From: an uncultured bacterium
Lineage (GTDB): Bacteria; Desulfobacterota; Desulfobaccia; Desulfobaccales; 0-14-0-80-60-11
Direction of reading: 5' to 3'
Assembly (NCBI GenBank): GCA_937943575.1
Contig: CALEAV010000003.1
Location: forward strand, 1-64,000
Length of the DNA stretch: 64,000 nucleotides
Shown one piece after another: positions 33,893-43,175 of this stretch (position 1 is its first letter; each line of letters opens with the position of its first letter). The translations under genes and the position numbers were made by a program. The notes below the pieces were generated by a model. That model had not been told where the DNA came from, searched no databases, and saw only the letters and a program-made list of their open reading frames with translations.

Positions 33893-35456
33893 TCCCCCTG
33901 AGGGAGCCTCGACTGTTGCCACAATCCAGGCCCAAGCCCCCGACCTGGGGCTTCCGGAGGAATTCTGCCTCTTCACCGGCCCTTTGGACCCCTGCATCCT
34001 GGTGATCTTCGGCGCCTCCGGCGACCTGGCCGGCCGCAAGCTCCTGCCTGCCCTCTTTTCCCTCTTCCGCCAGGGTGCCCTTCCCCGGCCCTTTCTGGTG
34101 GTGGGCTGTGCCCGCACGGAGTTCAGCAGTGACTCCTTCCGGGTCGCTGTATGGGAGAGACTGCAGGCCCAGGGAGCGGCGGAGGGCGCCGCCTGGGAGC
34201 ATTTCGCCCCCCATTTGCACTATCTCTCCTTTGATTACTCCTCCCTGGCGAGCTACGTGCTCCTGAACAATTTTCTGCAGGAGCTGGAAAAGCAGCACCA
34301 CACCCGGGGCAACCGCATCTTCTACCTGGCCGTGCCCCCATCCCTCTATCAGGAGGTGGCCCTCCTTCTGCACCAGGCGGGGATGGCGGAGCAATGGGTG
34401 CGGGGCCAGGGCTGGGCCCGCATCGTGGTGGAGAAACCCTTCGGTCGGGATCTGGCCAGCGCCGTGGAGCTCAACCGCACCCTGCGCCAGGGCTTCGGCG
34501 AGGAGCAGATCTTCCGCATCGACCATTACATGGCCAAGGAGACGGTGCAGAACGTCCTCATCTTCCGGTTCGCCAACACCATCTTTGAACCCCTCTGGCA
34601 CCGCCACTACATCGAGCAGGTGGGCATCATCGCCGCGGAGACCCTGGGCGTGGAGCAGCGGGCCTCCTTTTACGAGGAGACCGGGGTGCTCCGGGACATG
34701 TTCCAGAACCATATGCTCCAGCTTTTGGCCCTCATCGCCATGGAGCCGCCGTCGCTCTTTGAAGCCCAGCGGGTGCGGGATGAAAAGGCCAAGGTCTTCC
34801 GCTCCCTCAAGCCCCTGGAGATGCCCTTGGCCCCGGGGACGGTGGTCCTGGGCCAGTACACTGCCGGGGAGGCCAACGGCCGGCGGGTGCCCGGTTACCG
34901 GGAGGAGCCGGGGGTGAGCCCCCACTCCCTCACTCCCACCTTCGCCCTCCTCACCGTCCACCTGGACAACTGGCGCTGGCAGGGCGTGCCGTTTTATCTC
35001 CTCTCCGGTAAGCGCCTGGCCAAAAAGATCACCCGCATCGTCATCCAGTTCCGGGAGGTGCCCCATTCCCTCTTCCGCAACGTGCACCTGGGCCCCATCC
35101 AGCCGAACCGCCTCATCATCGGCATCCACCCGGAGGAGAACATCACCCTCACCTTTGAGACCAAAAACCCCGGCGCCGTGGTCTGCCTGCGCCGGGTCAC
35201 CATGGAGTTCCCCTATTACCAGAATTACCGGGGGCCCATCCTGGAGGCGTACGAAAAATCCCTCCTGGACGTCATCCAGGGGGACCAGATGCTCTTTTGG
35301 CGGCAGGACGCGGTGGAGCTGGCTTGGCAATACCTGGACCCCCTCGTCCATGCCTGCGAAAGCTGCCCAGACCTGGCCCACCTCCTCAGGTTCTATCCCG
35401 CCGGCTCCTGGGGCCCGCCGGAGGCGGCCGCAATGAGCGCGGGGTGGGGGCTCTGA
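33879..35456 (+). CDS. zwf: glucose-6-phosphate 1-dehydrogenase
   Basis: 525 residues. VIFGASGDLAGRKLLPALF is the nucleotide-binding motif, and RIDHYMAKETVQNVL is the active-site signature (normally RIDHYLGKE; here Gly is replaced by Ala). WARIVVEKPFGRDL is also conserved. It oxidises glucose 6-phosphate to the lactone. The start overlaps the end of rpe, so all four genes form one operon. A ~30-residue N-terminal extension before the Rossmann motif is longer than in many homologues. Confidence 0.95.
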   Translation: MPAADPPEGASTVATIQAQAPDLGLPEEFCLFTGPLDPCILVIFGASGDLAGRKLLPALFSLFRQGALPRPFLVVGCARTEFSSDSFRVAVWERLQAQGAAEGAAWEHFAPHLHYLSFDYSSLASYVLLNNFLQELEKQHHTRGNRIFYLAVPPSLYQEVALLLHQAGMAEQWVRGQGWARIVVEKPFGRDLASAVELNRTLRQGFGEEQIFRIDHYMAKETVQNVLIFRFANTIFEPLWHRHYIEQVGIIAAETLGVEQRASFYEETGVLRDMFQNHMLQLLALIAMEPPSLFEAQRVRDEKAKVFRSLKPLEMPLAPGTVVLGQYTAGEANGRRVPGYREEPGVSPHSLTPTFALLTVHLDNWRWQGVPFYLLSGKRLAKKITRIVIQFREVPHSLFRNVHLGPIQPNRLIIGIHPEENITLTFETKNPGAVVCLRRVTMEFPYYQNYRGPILEAYEKSLLDVIQGDQMLFWRQDAVELAWQYLDPLVHACESCPDLAHLLRFYPAGSWGPPEAAAMSAGWGL

Positions 35457-35551
35457 GAGAGGGCCCGGTGCCCCGATGTGCCGGAGGGGGCGGGCGGGGG
35501 CTGCCGTTGGGCCGGCCTGCCCGCAAAATCAGTTTCCGGCCCCGGGCGTGA

Positions 35552-36283
35552 TCAGCCCTTCACCCCCACATGGATCACGGCGATGCCCCGGGTGAGGGGA
35601 ACCCAGGTGACCCGGCTGAAGCCCAGTTCGCTGAGGAGGGCGGCCAGCTCCGGGGCGGTGGGGAAGGCCCGGATGGAAGTGGTGAGGTAGGCATACGCCT
35701 GGGCATTGCCGGCGATGATTTTCCCGGCCAGGGGGATGAGGAAGCGGGAATAGAGCTCATAGAGGCGGGCAAACCAGGCCGGGGTGGGATGGGAAAACTC
35801 CAGGCAGACCAGGCGGCCGCCGGGCTTGAGCACCCGGTGCATCTCCCTCAGTCCCTGGGCCATGTCTGCGAGGTTGCGGACCCCGAAGCCCACGATGACC
35901 CCGTCCAGACGGTCGTCGGGCAGGGGAAGGCGCAGGACGTCGCCCTGGATGGGGTGGATAAGGTGCCCCCCGCAAGTGGCCGCCGCCTTCTCCCGGCCCA
36001 CCCCCAGCATCTCCCGGGTGAAATCAATGAGATACACCCGGCCGTGGGGGGCCACCCGGGGGGCGGCCAAGATGGCCAGGTCCCCGGTGCCGCCGCACAG
36101 GTCCGCCACCCGGGCCCCGGGCTGGAGCTTCAGACAGCGCACCGCCTGCCGCTTCCAGGCCCGCTGCACACCGAAGCTCAGAATGTCATTGGCCAGGTCG
36201 TAGCGCCGGGCAATGGCCCCGAAATAGCGCCGCACCGCCATCGCCTTGCCCGGCCCCGGCGCCTGGGCCTCCGTGTGTCCCAT
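35552..36283 (-). CDS. ubiE: demethylmenaquinone/ubiquinone methyltransferase
   Basis: About 243 residues of the UbiE/MenG family. ARRYDLANDILSFGVQRAWKR, VADLCGGTGDLAI (SAM motif), DFTREMLGVGREK, DGVIVGFGVRNLADM and GGRLVCLEFSHPTP are classic. It methylates the quinone ring, most likely demethylmenaquinone in an anaerobe. No other quinone genes are nearby. The ATG at 36283 is tentative; 36241 is a shorter option just before the AVRRYF helix. Convergent with zwf, 95 bases apart. Confidence 0.92.
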   Translation of the reverse strand: MGHTEAQAPGPGKAMAVRRYFGAIARRYDLANDILSFGVQRAWKRQAVRCLKLQPGARVADLCGGTGDLAILAAPRVAPHGRVYLIDFTREMLGVGREKAAATCGGHLIHPIQGDVLRLPLPDDRLDGVIVGFGVRNLADMAQGLREMHRVLKPGGRLVCLEFSHPTPAWFARLYELYSRFLIPLAGKIIAGNAQAYAYLTTSIRAFPTAPELAALLSELGFSRVTWVPLTRGIAVIHVGVKG

Positions 36284-36491
36284 GGGTGAGCGTCGCAGAA
36301 GGGTTTTTGCGGGGGGACGGGGGCTCGGGCCCACCGCCTTCCTCAAGCCCCCTTACCCCCCGGGTAGTTGGGGGAGAGCTGGGGGAGACGGAGCCGAGGG
36401 ATTGGCAAACCCGGACCTCCCTCCCACGGGCTCATTATACCACTCCTGGTCGCCGGAGGCAGATCGTGGTCAGGAAAAGCGAGGGAAAATA

Positions 36492-36944
36492 ATGGCGGAG
36501 CGGGAAAGGTTGCTGGAGGTGATCCGGCATCTCCTGGATTCTCAGCCGCTGGCGGTGCTGGCCACCCAGAACCAGGGGCAGCCCTATGCCAATCTCATGG
36601 CCTTTGCCGCCACCGCGGATCTGCGCCAGGTGATCTTTGCCACCCGGCGGGATACCCACAAGTTCGCCAACCTGCTGGCCGACCCCCGGGTGGCGCTGCT
36701 GGTGGACAGCCGCACCAACCGGCCGGAGGATTTTCGCGACGCCGCCGCGGTCACCCTCCTCGGCCGGGCCCGGGAGCTCATCGGCCGGGAGCGTCAACCG
36801 CACCTGGAGCTTTACCTGGCGAAGCACCCGTATCTGGCGGAGTTCGTGGCCCAGCCCGGGTGCGCCCTCCTCATGGTGGCGGTGGAGCGCCTGGTGCTGG
36901 TGACCCACTTCCAGGAGGTGCATCAGCTTCACCCGCCCTTCTAA
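36492..36944 (+). CDS. pyridoxamine 5'-phosphate oxidase-like flavin-binding protein
   Basis: 150 residues. LAVLATQNQGQPYANLMAFA, DLRQVIFATRRDTHKFANLL and VALLVDSRTN form the split-barrel flavin-binding fold of the PNPOx-like/HugZ group. GAGGG precedes the ATG at 36492. Such proteins bind FMN, F420 or haem; which one here is not shown. The end is 6 bases from the converging glucoamylase gene. Confidence 0.8.
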   Translation: MAERERLLEVIRHLLDSQPLAVLATQNQGQPYANLMAFAATADLRQVIFATRRDTHKFANLLADPRVALLVDSRTNRPEDFRDAAAVTLLGRARELIGRERQPHLELYLAKHPYLAEFVAQPGCALLMVAVERLVLVTHFQEVHQLHPPF

Positions 36945-36950
36945 GCCGCC

Positions 36951-39005
36951 TCACAACTGGCACAGCCCGTGGATGGAATCGCAGGTCTGGGCATAGAGGC
37001 GCCCGATCCAGTCCTCGGGGCGCAGGTAGGGGGCATAGGCGGCGGCCGCCGGCAGGGCGGCAGTCTTCGCCCGCTGCCTGAGGAAGCGGTGCACCGTGGT
37101 GACATAGGTGGCGTGGCTCCAGGTGAGGGGCGAAACCGACAGGGGCTCCCCGGTCAGGGGATGGAGCTGCTCCGCCAGAACGCCGGAGGGCAGGGCATGG
37201 TCCGCCACCCAGGAGAGAATCCCCAGGGCCTCCTCCTGGCCGGCTTCATCCCCCCGTTCCAGGAGGTAGTCCGCCAGCCACAGGGTGCAGATGAACCACG
37301 GGTTGCCCGGGCCGTCCGGGCTCACCCGGTGGTAGGGGTCGCCCTCATAGCGGGCCAGGCCCCCCACCGGCCCCGGCACCCGGAGGCGTTCCCTCAGACA
37401 GGCCATGGTGGCGGTGATGCGGGGGTCCTCGGCGGTGAACAGGCCGAAGGCGAACAGCCCCCAGAGGCTGGCGTCCGGGGTCAGGTCCGGGGCCAAGGCG
37501 CCGTCGGGCCCCCGGCAGAGCCTGCGGGCGAAGCGCCCCGCTTCGGGCCGCCAGAGATGCCGGGAGGCGGCATCCCGGATCTCCGCCGCCACCTGACGGT
37601 AGCGGGCCGAAAGCTCCTCCTCGCCGAAGACCATGCAAAACAGGGCTGCGGCGGTGAGGCCGCCGAAGACCGCACCCACCGTGAAGGCGGAGATGCCCCG
37701 CCGCTCCTCCCACAGGTCGTAGGAGGGGGCCGGCAGGCCGGTGTCGGGGTCCCGGTAGGCGCACATGAACTCCGCCGCCTTCTTCACCAGCGGCCGATAC
37801 AGGGGCTTGATGACGTCCAGGTCCCGGTAGGAGACGAAGTGCTGCCACAGGGCCCAAACCACCAGGGCGGTGGAGTCCTCCTGGATGGGGAGCTGCGGCT
37901 GGCCGTCCTCATACCACGGATGCCAGGAGGAGGCCAGGGTGCCATCGGGGTTGTATTTGTGCAGGAGGCAGCCCTCGGGCTCCACCAGCCGGGCCATGAA
38001 GCGGAAGAAGTTGCGGGGGGCGGTGGGGTGGCCGGCCAGATCCAGGGCATGGGCCACCAGGGCGCCGTCCCGGGGCCAGATGTAGGAGTAGGTGTCCCGG
38101 TTGAAATGGATGACGTCTGAATCATTGCCGGCCAGGATGCCTCCCTGGGCATCGGTCTGGGTGCGCAGAATCAGGAGGCTGCGGCGATAGAGCTCCCCCA
38201 CCTTGGCCGGCAGGAACTCCAGGGGCGGCGATTCCTTCCTGATCCACAGAGTCCAGTAATCCCCGGTGCGTTTGAGGAGCCGGGCCGGGTGGCGGGATTT
38301 CACCAGGTTATCCAACCGCTGCACCTCGGCCCGGTTTTCCCCGGCGGCCAGCCAGAAATAGGCCGGGCGCCGCTCCCCTGCGGGCACCCGCAGGCTCACC
38401 CCCAGGACCGAATCCACCGAGCCCTGGGCGATGGGGTTGCCGGAGAGCACCCCGTCCTCCGCATCCCGCCAGGTGCCCTCCCTGCCGGGGAGCCCCTTCT
38501 CCCCCACGGCAAACTGCTCCAGGCCGTCAGGGCTGTCGCCCCAGGCGTTGGCCAGGAAATAGCGGGCGCCCTTGTAATGCAGGAGGCCGCCGCTTTTGGG
38601 GTCGAAGGCCGCAGTGTCCCCCACGTTGTTGCCGGAGATGCTCAAATCCAGGGTGAAAAACAGCCGCACCTCCCGTTCCTGGGGGGCCAGGTTTTCCACC
38701 AGCACCTCCCGGAGCCAGAGGTCCTCATGGAAGTCCACCGCATCCCGGCAGCGGAGCCGGATCTGCAGGGAGTCATGGGCGAGGCGGACGTCGGTGACCA
38801 GGGTGTCGGGGGCATAGCGGAGCTCCCGGCCCCACTCCTCCCCCACCCAGGCGAAGCGCCCCGCCACCCACACCCCCAGGCGGCAGCGGGCCCCCAGAAC
38901 GTGATTTTCCTGGCCCACGTGGGGGAAAGAGAGGTCCCGGAGGCAGTAGTCCCGATCAAAACAGAGGAGCAGGCGGCCGTTGGACAGGGGCAGATCCCGG
39001 GGCAT
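36951..39005 (-). CDS. GH15 glucoamylase-type glycoside hydrolase
   Basis: 684 residues without a signal peptide. The N-terminal ~270 residues form the beta-sandwich typical of bacterial GH15 enzymes; the rest is the (alpha/alpha)6 barrel with YSYIWPRDGALVAHALDLAG, PIQEDSTALVVWAL, YDLWEERRGISAFTVGAVF (general acid Glu) and GVLAEQLHPLTGEPLSVSPLTWSH (general base Glu). It would release glucose from alpha-linked glucans such as glycogen in the cytoplasm. ATG at 39005 has GGAGACTGCC upstream. Adjacent gap and the pentose phosphate genes give it a plausible role in feeding stored glucan into central metabolism. Confidence 0.9.
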   Translation of the reverse strand: MPRDLPLSNGRLLLCFDRDYCLRDLSFPHVGQENHVLGARCRLGVWVAGRFAWVGEEWGRELRYAPDTLVTDVRLAHDSLQIRLRCRDAVDFHEDLWLREVLVENLAPQEREVRLFFTLDLSISGNNVGDTAAFDPKSGGLLHYKGARYFLANAWGDSPDGLEQFAVGEKGLPGREGTWRDAEDGVLSGNPIAQGSVDSVLGVSLRVPAGERRPAYFWLAAGENRAEVQRLDNLVKSRHPARLLKRTGDYWTLWIRKESPPLEFLPAKVGELYRRSLLILRTQTDAQGGILAGNDSDVIHFNRDTYSYIWPRDGALVAHALDLAGHPTAPRNFFRFMARLVEPEGCLLHKYNPDGTLASSWHPWYEDGQPQLPIQEDSTALVVWALWQHFVSYRDLDVIKPLYRPLVKKAAEFMCAYRDPDTGLPAPSYDLWEERRGISAFTVGAVFGGLTAAALFCMVFGEEELSARYRQVAAEIRDAASRHLWRPEAGRFARRLCRGPDGALAPDLTPDASLWGLFAFGLFTAEDPRITATMACLRERLRVPGPVGGLARYEGDPYHRVSPDGPGNPWFICTLWLADYLLERGDEAGQEEALGILSWVADHALPSGVLAEQLHPLTGEPLSVSPLTWSHATYVTTVHRFLRQRAKTAALPAAAAYAPYLRPEDWIGRLYAQTCDSIHGLCQL

Positions 39006-39143
39006 GGCAGTCTCCACACGAGGTGAGGGGAGGCCGGGGGCCACCCCGCCCTCCCTTCAACCTCTCCCCCTCCTAATGGGGTTTGCAGGTGAAGGCCCCG
39101 GTGGAAAGGGAGAGGCTTCTTCGAGCCCGTCTCCCCCGGGGCC

Positions 39144-40130
39144 TCAGCCCACGAGGCGGATGGCCTCCCGAATCATCTGATTGGTGTAGCCCCACTCATT
39201 GTCGTACCAGGCCATGACCTTCACCAGGTCGCCGTCCACCACCTGGGTCATGCTGAGCTCCACCACCGAGGCCCGGGGGTCCTGGATGATGTCGGAGGAC
39301 ACCAGAGGATCGTGGCTGACGCCCAGGATGCCCTGATAGCGGGGGGTCTCCGCCTCCTCGATGAGGATGTCATTCACCTCCTTGACCGTGGTGGGCCGCT
39401 CCATGAGCATGGTGATGTCGGCCAGGGAGCCGCAGGGCACCGGCCCCCGCACCGCCACGCCGTCGAATTTGCCCTGATACTGCGGCAGGATTTCGGTGAC
39501 CGCCTTGGCCGCACCGGTGGTGGTGGGGACGAAGTTGGCGGCTCCGGCCCGGCCCCGGGCCCATTTCTTGGCCGGCCCGTCGACGATGAGCTGGCTGGAG
39601 GTGTAAGCATGGATGGTGGTCATGATGGCCTTTTTGATGCCGATGCGGCGGCCCAGCACCTCGATGACCGGGGCGATGCAGTTGGTGGTGCAGCTGGCGC
39701 AGGAGAAGGCCTGCTCGCCCTCGGGCTGGGTGACGCCATGCACGATGGTGCACAGATTGTCCTTGGGGGGCGCCGAGAGCAGGGCGTATTTGGCCCCCGC
39801 CTGCAGGTGCTTGGTCAGGCCCTCGTAGGTGGTGAAGACGCCGGTGCACTCAAAGACCAGGTCCACCCCCAGGTCCTTCCAGGGGAGCTGGGCCGGGTCC
39901 TTGACATTGAAGGTGCGGATGATCCTGCCGTCCACCGCCAGCTGACCGTCGACGGCCTCCACCTTGCGGTGATAACGGCCGTACACGGTATCGTAGCGCA
40001 GGAGATACACCAGGTTGTCCAGGGGCATGAGGTCATTGACCGCCACCAGCTCCAGTTGCGGAGTGTCCATGATAATGCGCAGTGCCGCCCGGCCGATCCG
40101 GCCCATGCCGTTGATGGCTACCTTGCCCAT
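39144..40130 (-). CDS. gap: glyceraldehyde-3-phosphate dehydrogenase, type I
   Basis: 328 residues. AINGMGRIGRAALR is the NAD(P)-binding motif, SCASCTTNCIAP holds the catalytic Cys and its partner Asn, HAYTSSQLIVDGP follows, and WYDNEWGYTNQM closes the protein. It phosphorylates and oxidises glyceraldehyde 3-phosphate. The loop after the second strand reads VNDLMPLDN, with the Asp typical of NAD preference. It stands 138 bases from the glucoamylase gene on the same strand. Confidence 0.95.
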   Translation of the reverse strand: MGKVAINGMGRIGRAALRIIMDTPQLELVAVNDLMPLDNLVYLLRYDTVYGRYHRKVEAVDGQLAVDGRIIRTFNVKDPAQLPWKDLGVDLVFECTGVFTTYEGLTKHLQAGAKYALLSAPPKDNLCTIVHGVTQPEGEQAFSCASCTTNCIAPVIEVLGRRIGIKKAIMTTIHAYTSSQLIVDGPAKKWARGRAGAANFVPTTTGAAKAVTEILPQYQGKFDGVAVRGPVPCGSLADITMLMERPTTVKEVNDILIEEAETPRYQGILGVSHDPLVSSDIIQDPRASVVELSMTQVVDGDLVKVMAWYDNEWGYTNQMIREAIRLVG

Positions 40131-40300
40131 AACTCCCTCCTTGAGGCGCGAGTGTGCGAAGGGCCTGTGCCTGGGGGTGGGCGGTCCAACCGCCGTGACC
40201 CCGTCCCCGGGCCCGATCCCTCCTCAGTATTGCGGTGTTTGCCTTAAGTTAGCACGAAGGGGTGGGGTCTGCAAGGCGGCAAGGGGTTCCCCCGGCCCGT

Positions 40301-40828
40301 TCAGGTTGCGGGGGCGGCCGCATCCGGCCGCAGCCAGCGGGCCGCCCGCTTCAGGAGGCGTTTCCAGACAAAATAGGCGGGAATGTAGCAGAGAATGAAG
40401 GCCCCGATAAAGCCCAGGGAGAAGCCGGTTCCCGGCAGAGGGATGTCCACCCCCAGGAAGCGGTACTGCATCCAGGCCAGGGCCAGGGGCGCCGGCCAGA
40501 AAAAGGCGCCGGAGAGGGCCAGCTGCTGGAAAAAGGACTTGCTGAAAGCCTCGTTGGCCAGCTTGTTGGCGGCTTCATAGGCCGCCTTGTCCCCGGCCTT
40601 CAGGGCCTCGATGGAGAGGTCATGATAATGTCGGGCCCTGGCCGCAGTCTCCTCCAGGTACCGGCCCACCAGCCGCCGGGCCAGCCAGAGGCTCAGCTCC
40701 CCCAGGGCCAGGGTGTGGAGGGCCAAAACAAAGGTGCCGAGGTAAAAATCCAGCAGCGCCCAGCCGGTGAGGCGGTAGAACCGGATGAGGTAGGGATCCA
40801 GGGCCAAAAAAGGCCACGGCATGTCCAT
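40301..40828 (-). CDS. membrane protein of DUF106/Oxa1-like layout
   Basis: 175 residues. One membrane helix lies near 22-46, then a charged amphipathic stretch (LSIEALKAGDKAAYEAANKL), then two helices near 98-120 and 134-155 and a basic C-terminus (KRLLKRAARWLRP). This layout, with a coiled cytosolic loop after the first helix, resembles the DUF106/EMC3 branch of Oxa1-type insertases, though the sequence match is weak. It is downstream of TauE on the same strand with a hairpin between. Function is not established. Confidence 0.55.
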   Translation of the reverse strand: MDMPWPFLALDPYLIRFYRLTGWALLDFYLGTFVLALHTLALGELSLWLARRLVGRYLEETAARARHYHDLSIEALKAGDKAAYEAANKLANEAFSKSFFQQLALSGAFFWPAPLALAWMQYRFLGVDIPLPGTGFSLGFIGAFILCYIPAYFVWKRLLKRAARWLRPDAAAPAT

Positions 40829-40884
40829 GACGGCGGCAGATGAGGGCGTAAGAGGTTAGCGACGGATCATGGTCTCGGGAGAGC

Positions 40885-40912
40885 CGAGGCCGGACCTCGA
40901 GGCCCGGCCTCG
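40885..40912 (-). terminator. stable hairpin behind tauE
   Basis: Arms 40885-40896 and 40901-40912 form a 12-base stem with one mismatch and a TCGA loop, between the stop of the TauE-like gene and the next minus-strand gene. No T tract follows, so it is best read as a 3' stabiliser or attenuator. Confidence 0.45.
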
Positions 40913-40965
40913 CCGCTTTGCAGAATCTACCGGGGCCGGAGATTCACCCCCGGCCTCCGTGCACA

Positions 40966-42270
40966 TTACAGGCCCGGCAGCCAGGACTTGCCCAGGAAGC
41001 CCTTGGTGACGTAGCCGATGCCCACATACAGGGCCAACACCACAAAGAGGCGCTTCAGCCAGACCTCCGGGATCTTTTTGGAGGTGACCGGACCCAGCAC
41101 GGAGCCGATGGCGATGCCGATGAGCTCGGTGAAGATGAGGAGGAAGTCCACCGGCACCTGCCGGACCACCATCATGTTGAAGATGTTGACGATCATGCCC
41201 ACCAGCACCGCCAGGGCGGAGGTGCCGGCCACGATGAACATGGGCAGGCCCGCCACCGAAGTGAGGAAGGGCACATAGAGAAAGCCGCCGCCCACCCCGA
41301 TGAGGGCCGAGATGCCGTTGATGACAAAACCGCCCAACAGCGGCCAGATGGGGTTGAAGGAGAATTCCACCCCATAGAAGGTGAAGTGAATGCGGCTGGG
41401 GCTCCACTGGGTGACCCTGACCCCGGCGGCGTGTTCCGCCACCACCTCCGCGGTCTTGCGGATATGGGCGTCCTCAAAGGCCTTGGCCGCCGCCCGGGCC
41501 GCCTTGCGGGCCTCCATGCCCATGGGCGTGGTCTCATAGAAGAGGACAAAGGCCACGGCAAAGACCGCCAGCCCGAAGATGCCGGTGTAGGCGCCCACCT
41601 CCAGCTTGCCCACGGTGAGCAGCGGCACCAGATAGCCGGCCAGGAGGCCGCCGATGGCCAGACACAGCCCCAGAGGCAGCACCAGCCGGCCCATGCGCCA
41701 GTAGGTAAAAGAGGAGATGAGGGCCGAGAGAGCCACCAGATACTGGTTGCTGGTGCGGATGGAGTCGGTGAGCAGCTTGTTCAGCGTGGGGCTGGTTTTC
41801 TTGAAGGTGGCGGCGTAATCCGACAGCCCGAAGACCGTGATGTGGCCCACCCCGGCCATGATGCCGCCGAAGGCGCCCACCGAGGAGAAGATCCAGCCCA
41901 CCCAGGTGCCCCAGAGGATGTACCAGAGCCAGAAGTGCCGGGGTGCACCGGGAATGCCCATGAAGCCTGTGGGGGCATCGGGGTTGATCTCGCCTTTACC
42001 GGTGCCCTTGGGAGTCTTGGCGATGGCCTCCTCCAGCTTGGACATCTTCGCCGCCGGGGCCGCAGGCTTCGCTGCCTCCGGGGCCGCCGGGGCCGGCTTG
42101 GCGGCCTCCGGCGCCGGAGCCGGGGGTGCCGGGGGAGCGGGCTGCGGGGCCGCCGACGGCGGGGCGCTTTCAACAGTCGGGGCCTTGCCTGCCTCCTGGG
42201 CCAAAACCGGCAGCCCGGCCAGCGCTAGGCAGGCGAACAGGGTGACCACTGCCAGATACTTGTTTTTCAT
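40966..42270 (-). CDS. TauE/SafE-family sulfur-compound exporter
   Basis: 434 residues. After a signal peptide (residues 1-24) comes a Pro/Ala/Glu-rich linker to about residue 70, then GTWVGWIFSSVGAFGGIMAGVG, the first TauE-type membrane helix pair, and a second half with GVGGGFLYVPFLTSVAGLPMF and VLGPVTSKKIPEVW. Roughly eight helices are predicted, with a ~100-residue insert containing VEFSFNP between the two halves. The family exports sulfite, sulfoacetate or related anions. AGGAGG precedes the ATG. The signal peptide plus long linker is not standard for the family. Confidence 0.85.
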   Translation of the reverse strand: MKNKYLAVVTLFACLALAGLPVLAQEAGKAPTVESAPPSAAPQPAPPAPPAPAPEAAKPAPAAPEAAKPAAPAAKMSKLEEAIAKTPKGTGKGEINPDAPTGFMGIPGAPRHFWLWYILWGTWVGWIFSSVGAFGGIMAGVGHITVFGLSDYAATFKKTSPTLNKLLTDSIRTSNQYLVALSALISSFTYWRMGRLVLPLGLCLAIGGLLAGYLVPLLTVGKLEVGAYTGIFGLAVFAVAFVLFYETTPMGMEARKAARAAAKAFEDAHIRKTAEVVAEHAAGVRVTQWSPSRIHFTFYGVEFSFNPIWPLLGGFVINGISALIGVGGGFLYVPFLTSVAGLPMFIVAGTSALAVLVGMIVNIFNMMVVRQVPVDFLLIFTELIGIAIGSVLGPVTSKKIPEVWLKRLFVVLALYVGIGYVTKGFLGKSWLPGL

Positions 42271-42538
42271 CCAAACCTCCTGAGAGTGGCGTCAATATCA
42301 ACACACCGGGAAGTTCCGGCGACGTTGTTGCCCAGATCGGGCCGGCAGGCCGCCATCTTCCTGAAAGTTACCAAAGAAAAAAGTCAACGGCTGTTTCACG
42401 AGGATGCAAATAAGTTATTTCCCTCTCCGCCGGTGCTGGAAGCCTGACGGGAGCACCCTCCCGGCCGGCGCCTTGCCCCCCGATCCCGCCCGGAGGAGAA
42501 CGCCCCCTGTCCGGCCGCCCCGTCGGAAGGCTGCCTGC
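42271..42538. other. intergenic, possible tauE promoter zone
   Basis: 268 bases upstream of the TauE-like gene. An AT-rich patch at about 42365-42415 includes minus-strand TTGACT but without a -10 at proper spacing. No gene is recognised. Confidence 0.35.
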
Positions 42539-43078
42539 TCACGGCTGCCGGGGCCGGGCAAAGACCTGGGTGGCCCGGATGGCGTGCCCCTGCCGGGCCA
42601 CCCCCACCCCCATGTCCGTGAAGGCGGGGTTCAGAAGATTGGCCCGGTGCCCCGGGCTGGCCAGCCAGGTGTCCACGATGATGCGGGGCAGGCGCTCCGC
42701 CTCCAGGGGCTGGTCGCCCTGGGCGCCCCAGAGGTTCTCGCCGCTGCCGGCCAGGGCATAAGAGACGCCGTCCTTCACCCGCTCATGGGGAGTGCGGCCC
42801 TCCGGGCTCTCGTGCCGGAAATAGCCCCGCCGCAGCATGTCGGCGCTGTGGGCCCGGGCCACCCGGGCCAGGGCCGCATCCCAGCTGAGGGCGGGCACCC
42901 CCTGTCGGCGGCGCGCCTCGTTGGTGAGCCGGAAAATACCCCGCTCCACCTCCCGAAGATACTGGATGTCAGCCGCCGCCGTTGAGCTTGGCCCCGGGCC
43001 TGCCCGGCGCTCGGCCGCGCCCGCCCCCGGAACCAGGAGGAGGGCCACCACCACGGCGATGATGGGGGCGGTTTTCAT
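42539..43078 (-). CDS. secreted CAP-domain (SCP/PR1) protein
   Basis: About 179 residues with a signal peptide (residues 1-21, VPGAGA). The CAP fold is clear: LTNEARRRQGVPALSWDAALARVAR (first signature), AHSADMLRRGYFRHESPEG, YALAGSGENLWGA and ASPGHRANLLNPAFTDMGVGVA. Bacterial CAP proteins bind lipids or act at the envelope; no enzyme activity is established. It lies 97 bases downstream of the pseudo-NuoF/GltD gene on the same strand. Confidence 0.85.
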   Translation of the reverse strand: MKTAPIIAVVVALLLVPGAGAAERRAGPGPSSTAAADIQYLREVERGIFRLTNEARRRQGVPALSWDAALARVARAHSADMLRRGYFRHESPEGRTPHERVKDGVSYALAGSGENLWGAQGDQPLEAERLPRIIVDTWLASPGHRANLLNPAFTDMGVGVARQGHAIRATQVFARPRQP

Positions 43079-43175
43079 GGAGCCCAGGCCCTGGCAAGCC
43101 ACCCCCCTCCGGCTTGGGCGGGGGGACTCTCTGCCCCCGGGGCCCGGAACGCCCCGCTTGCGTCCACAGTGCGCC

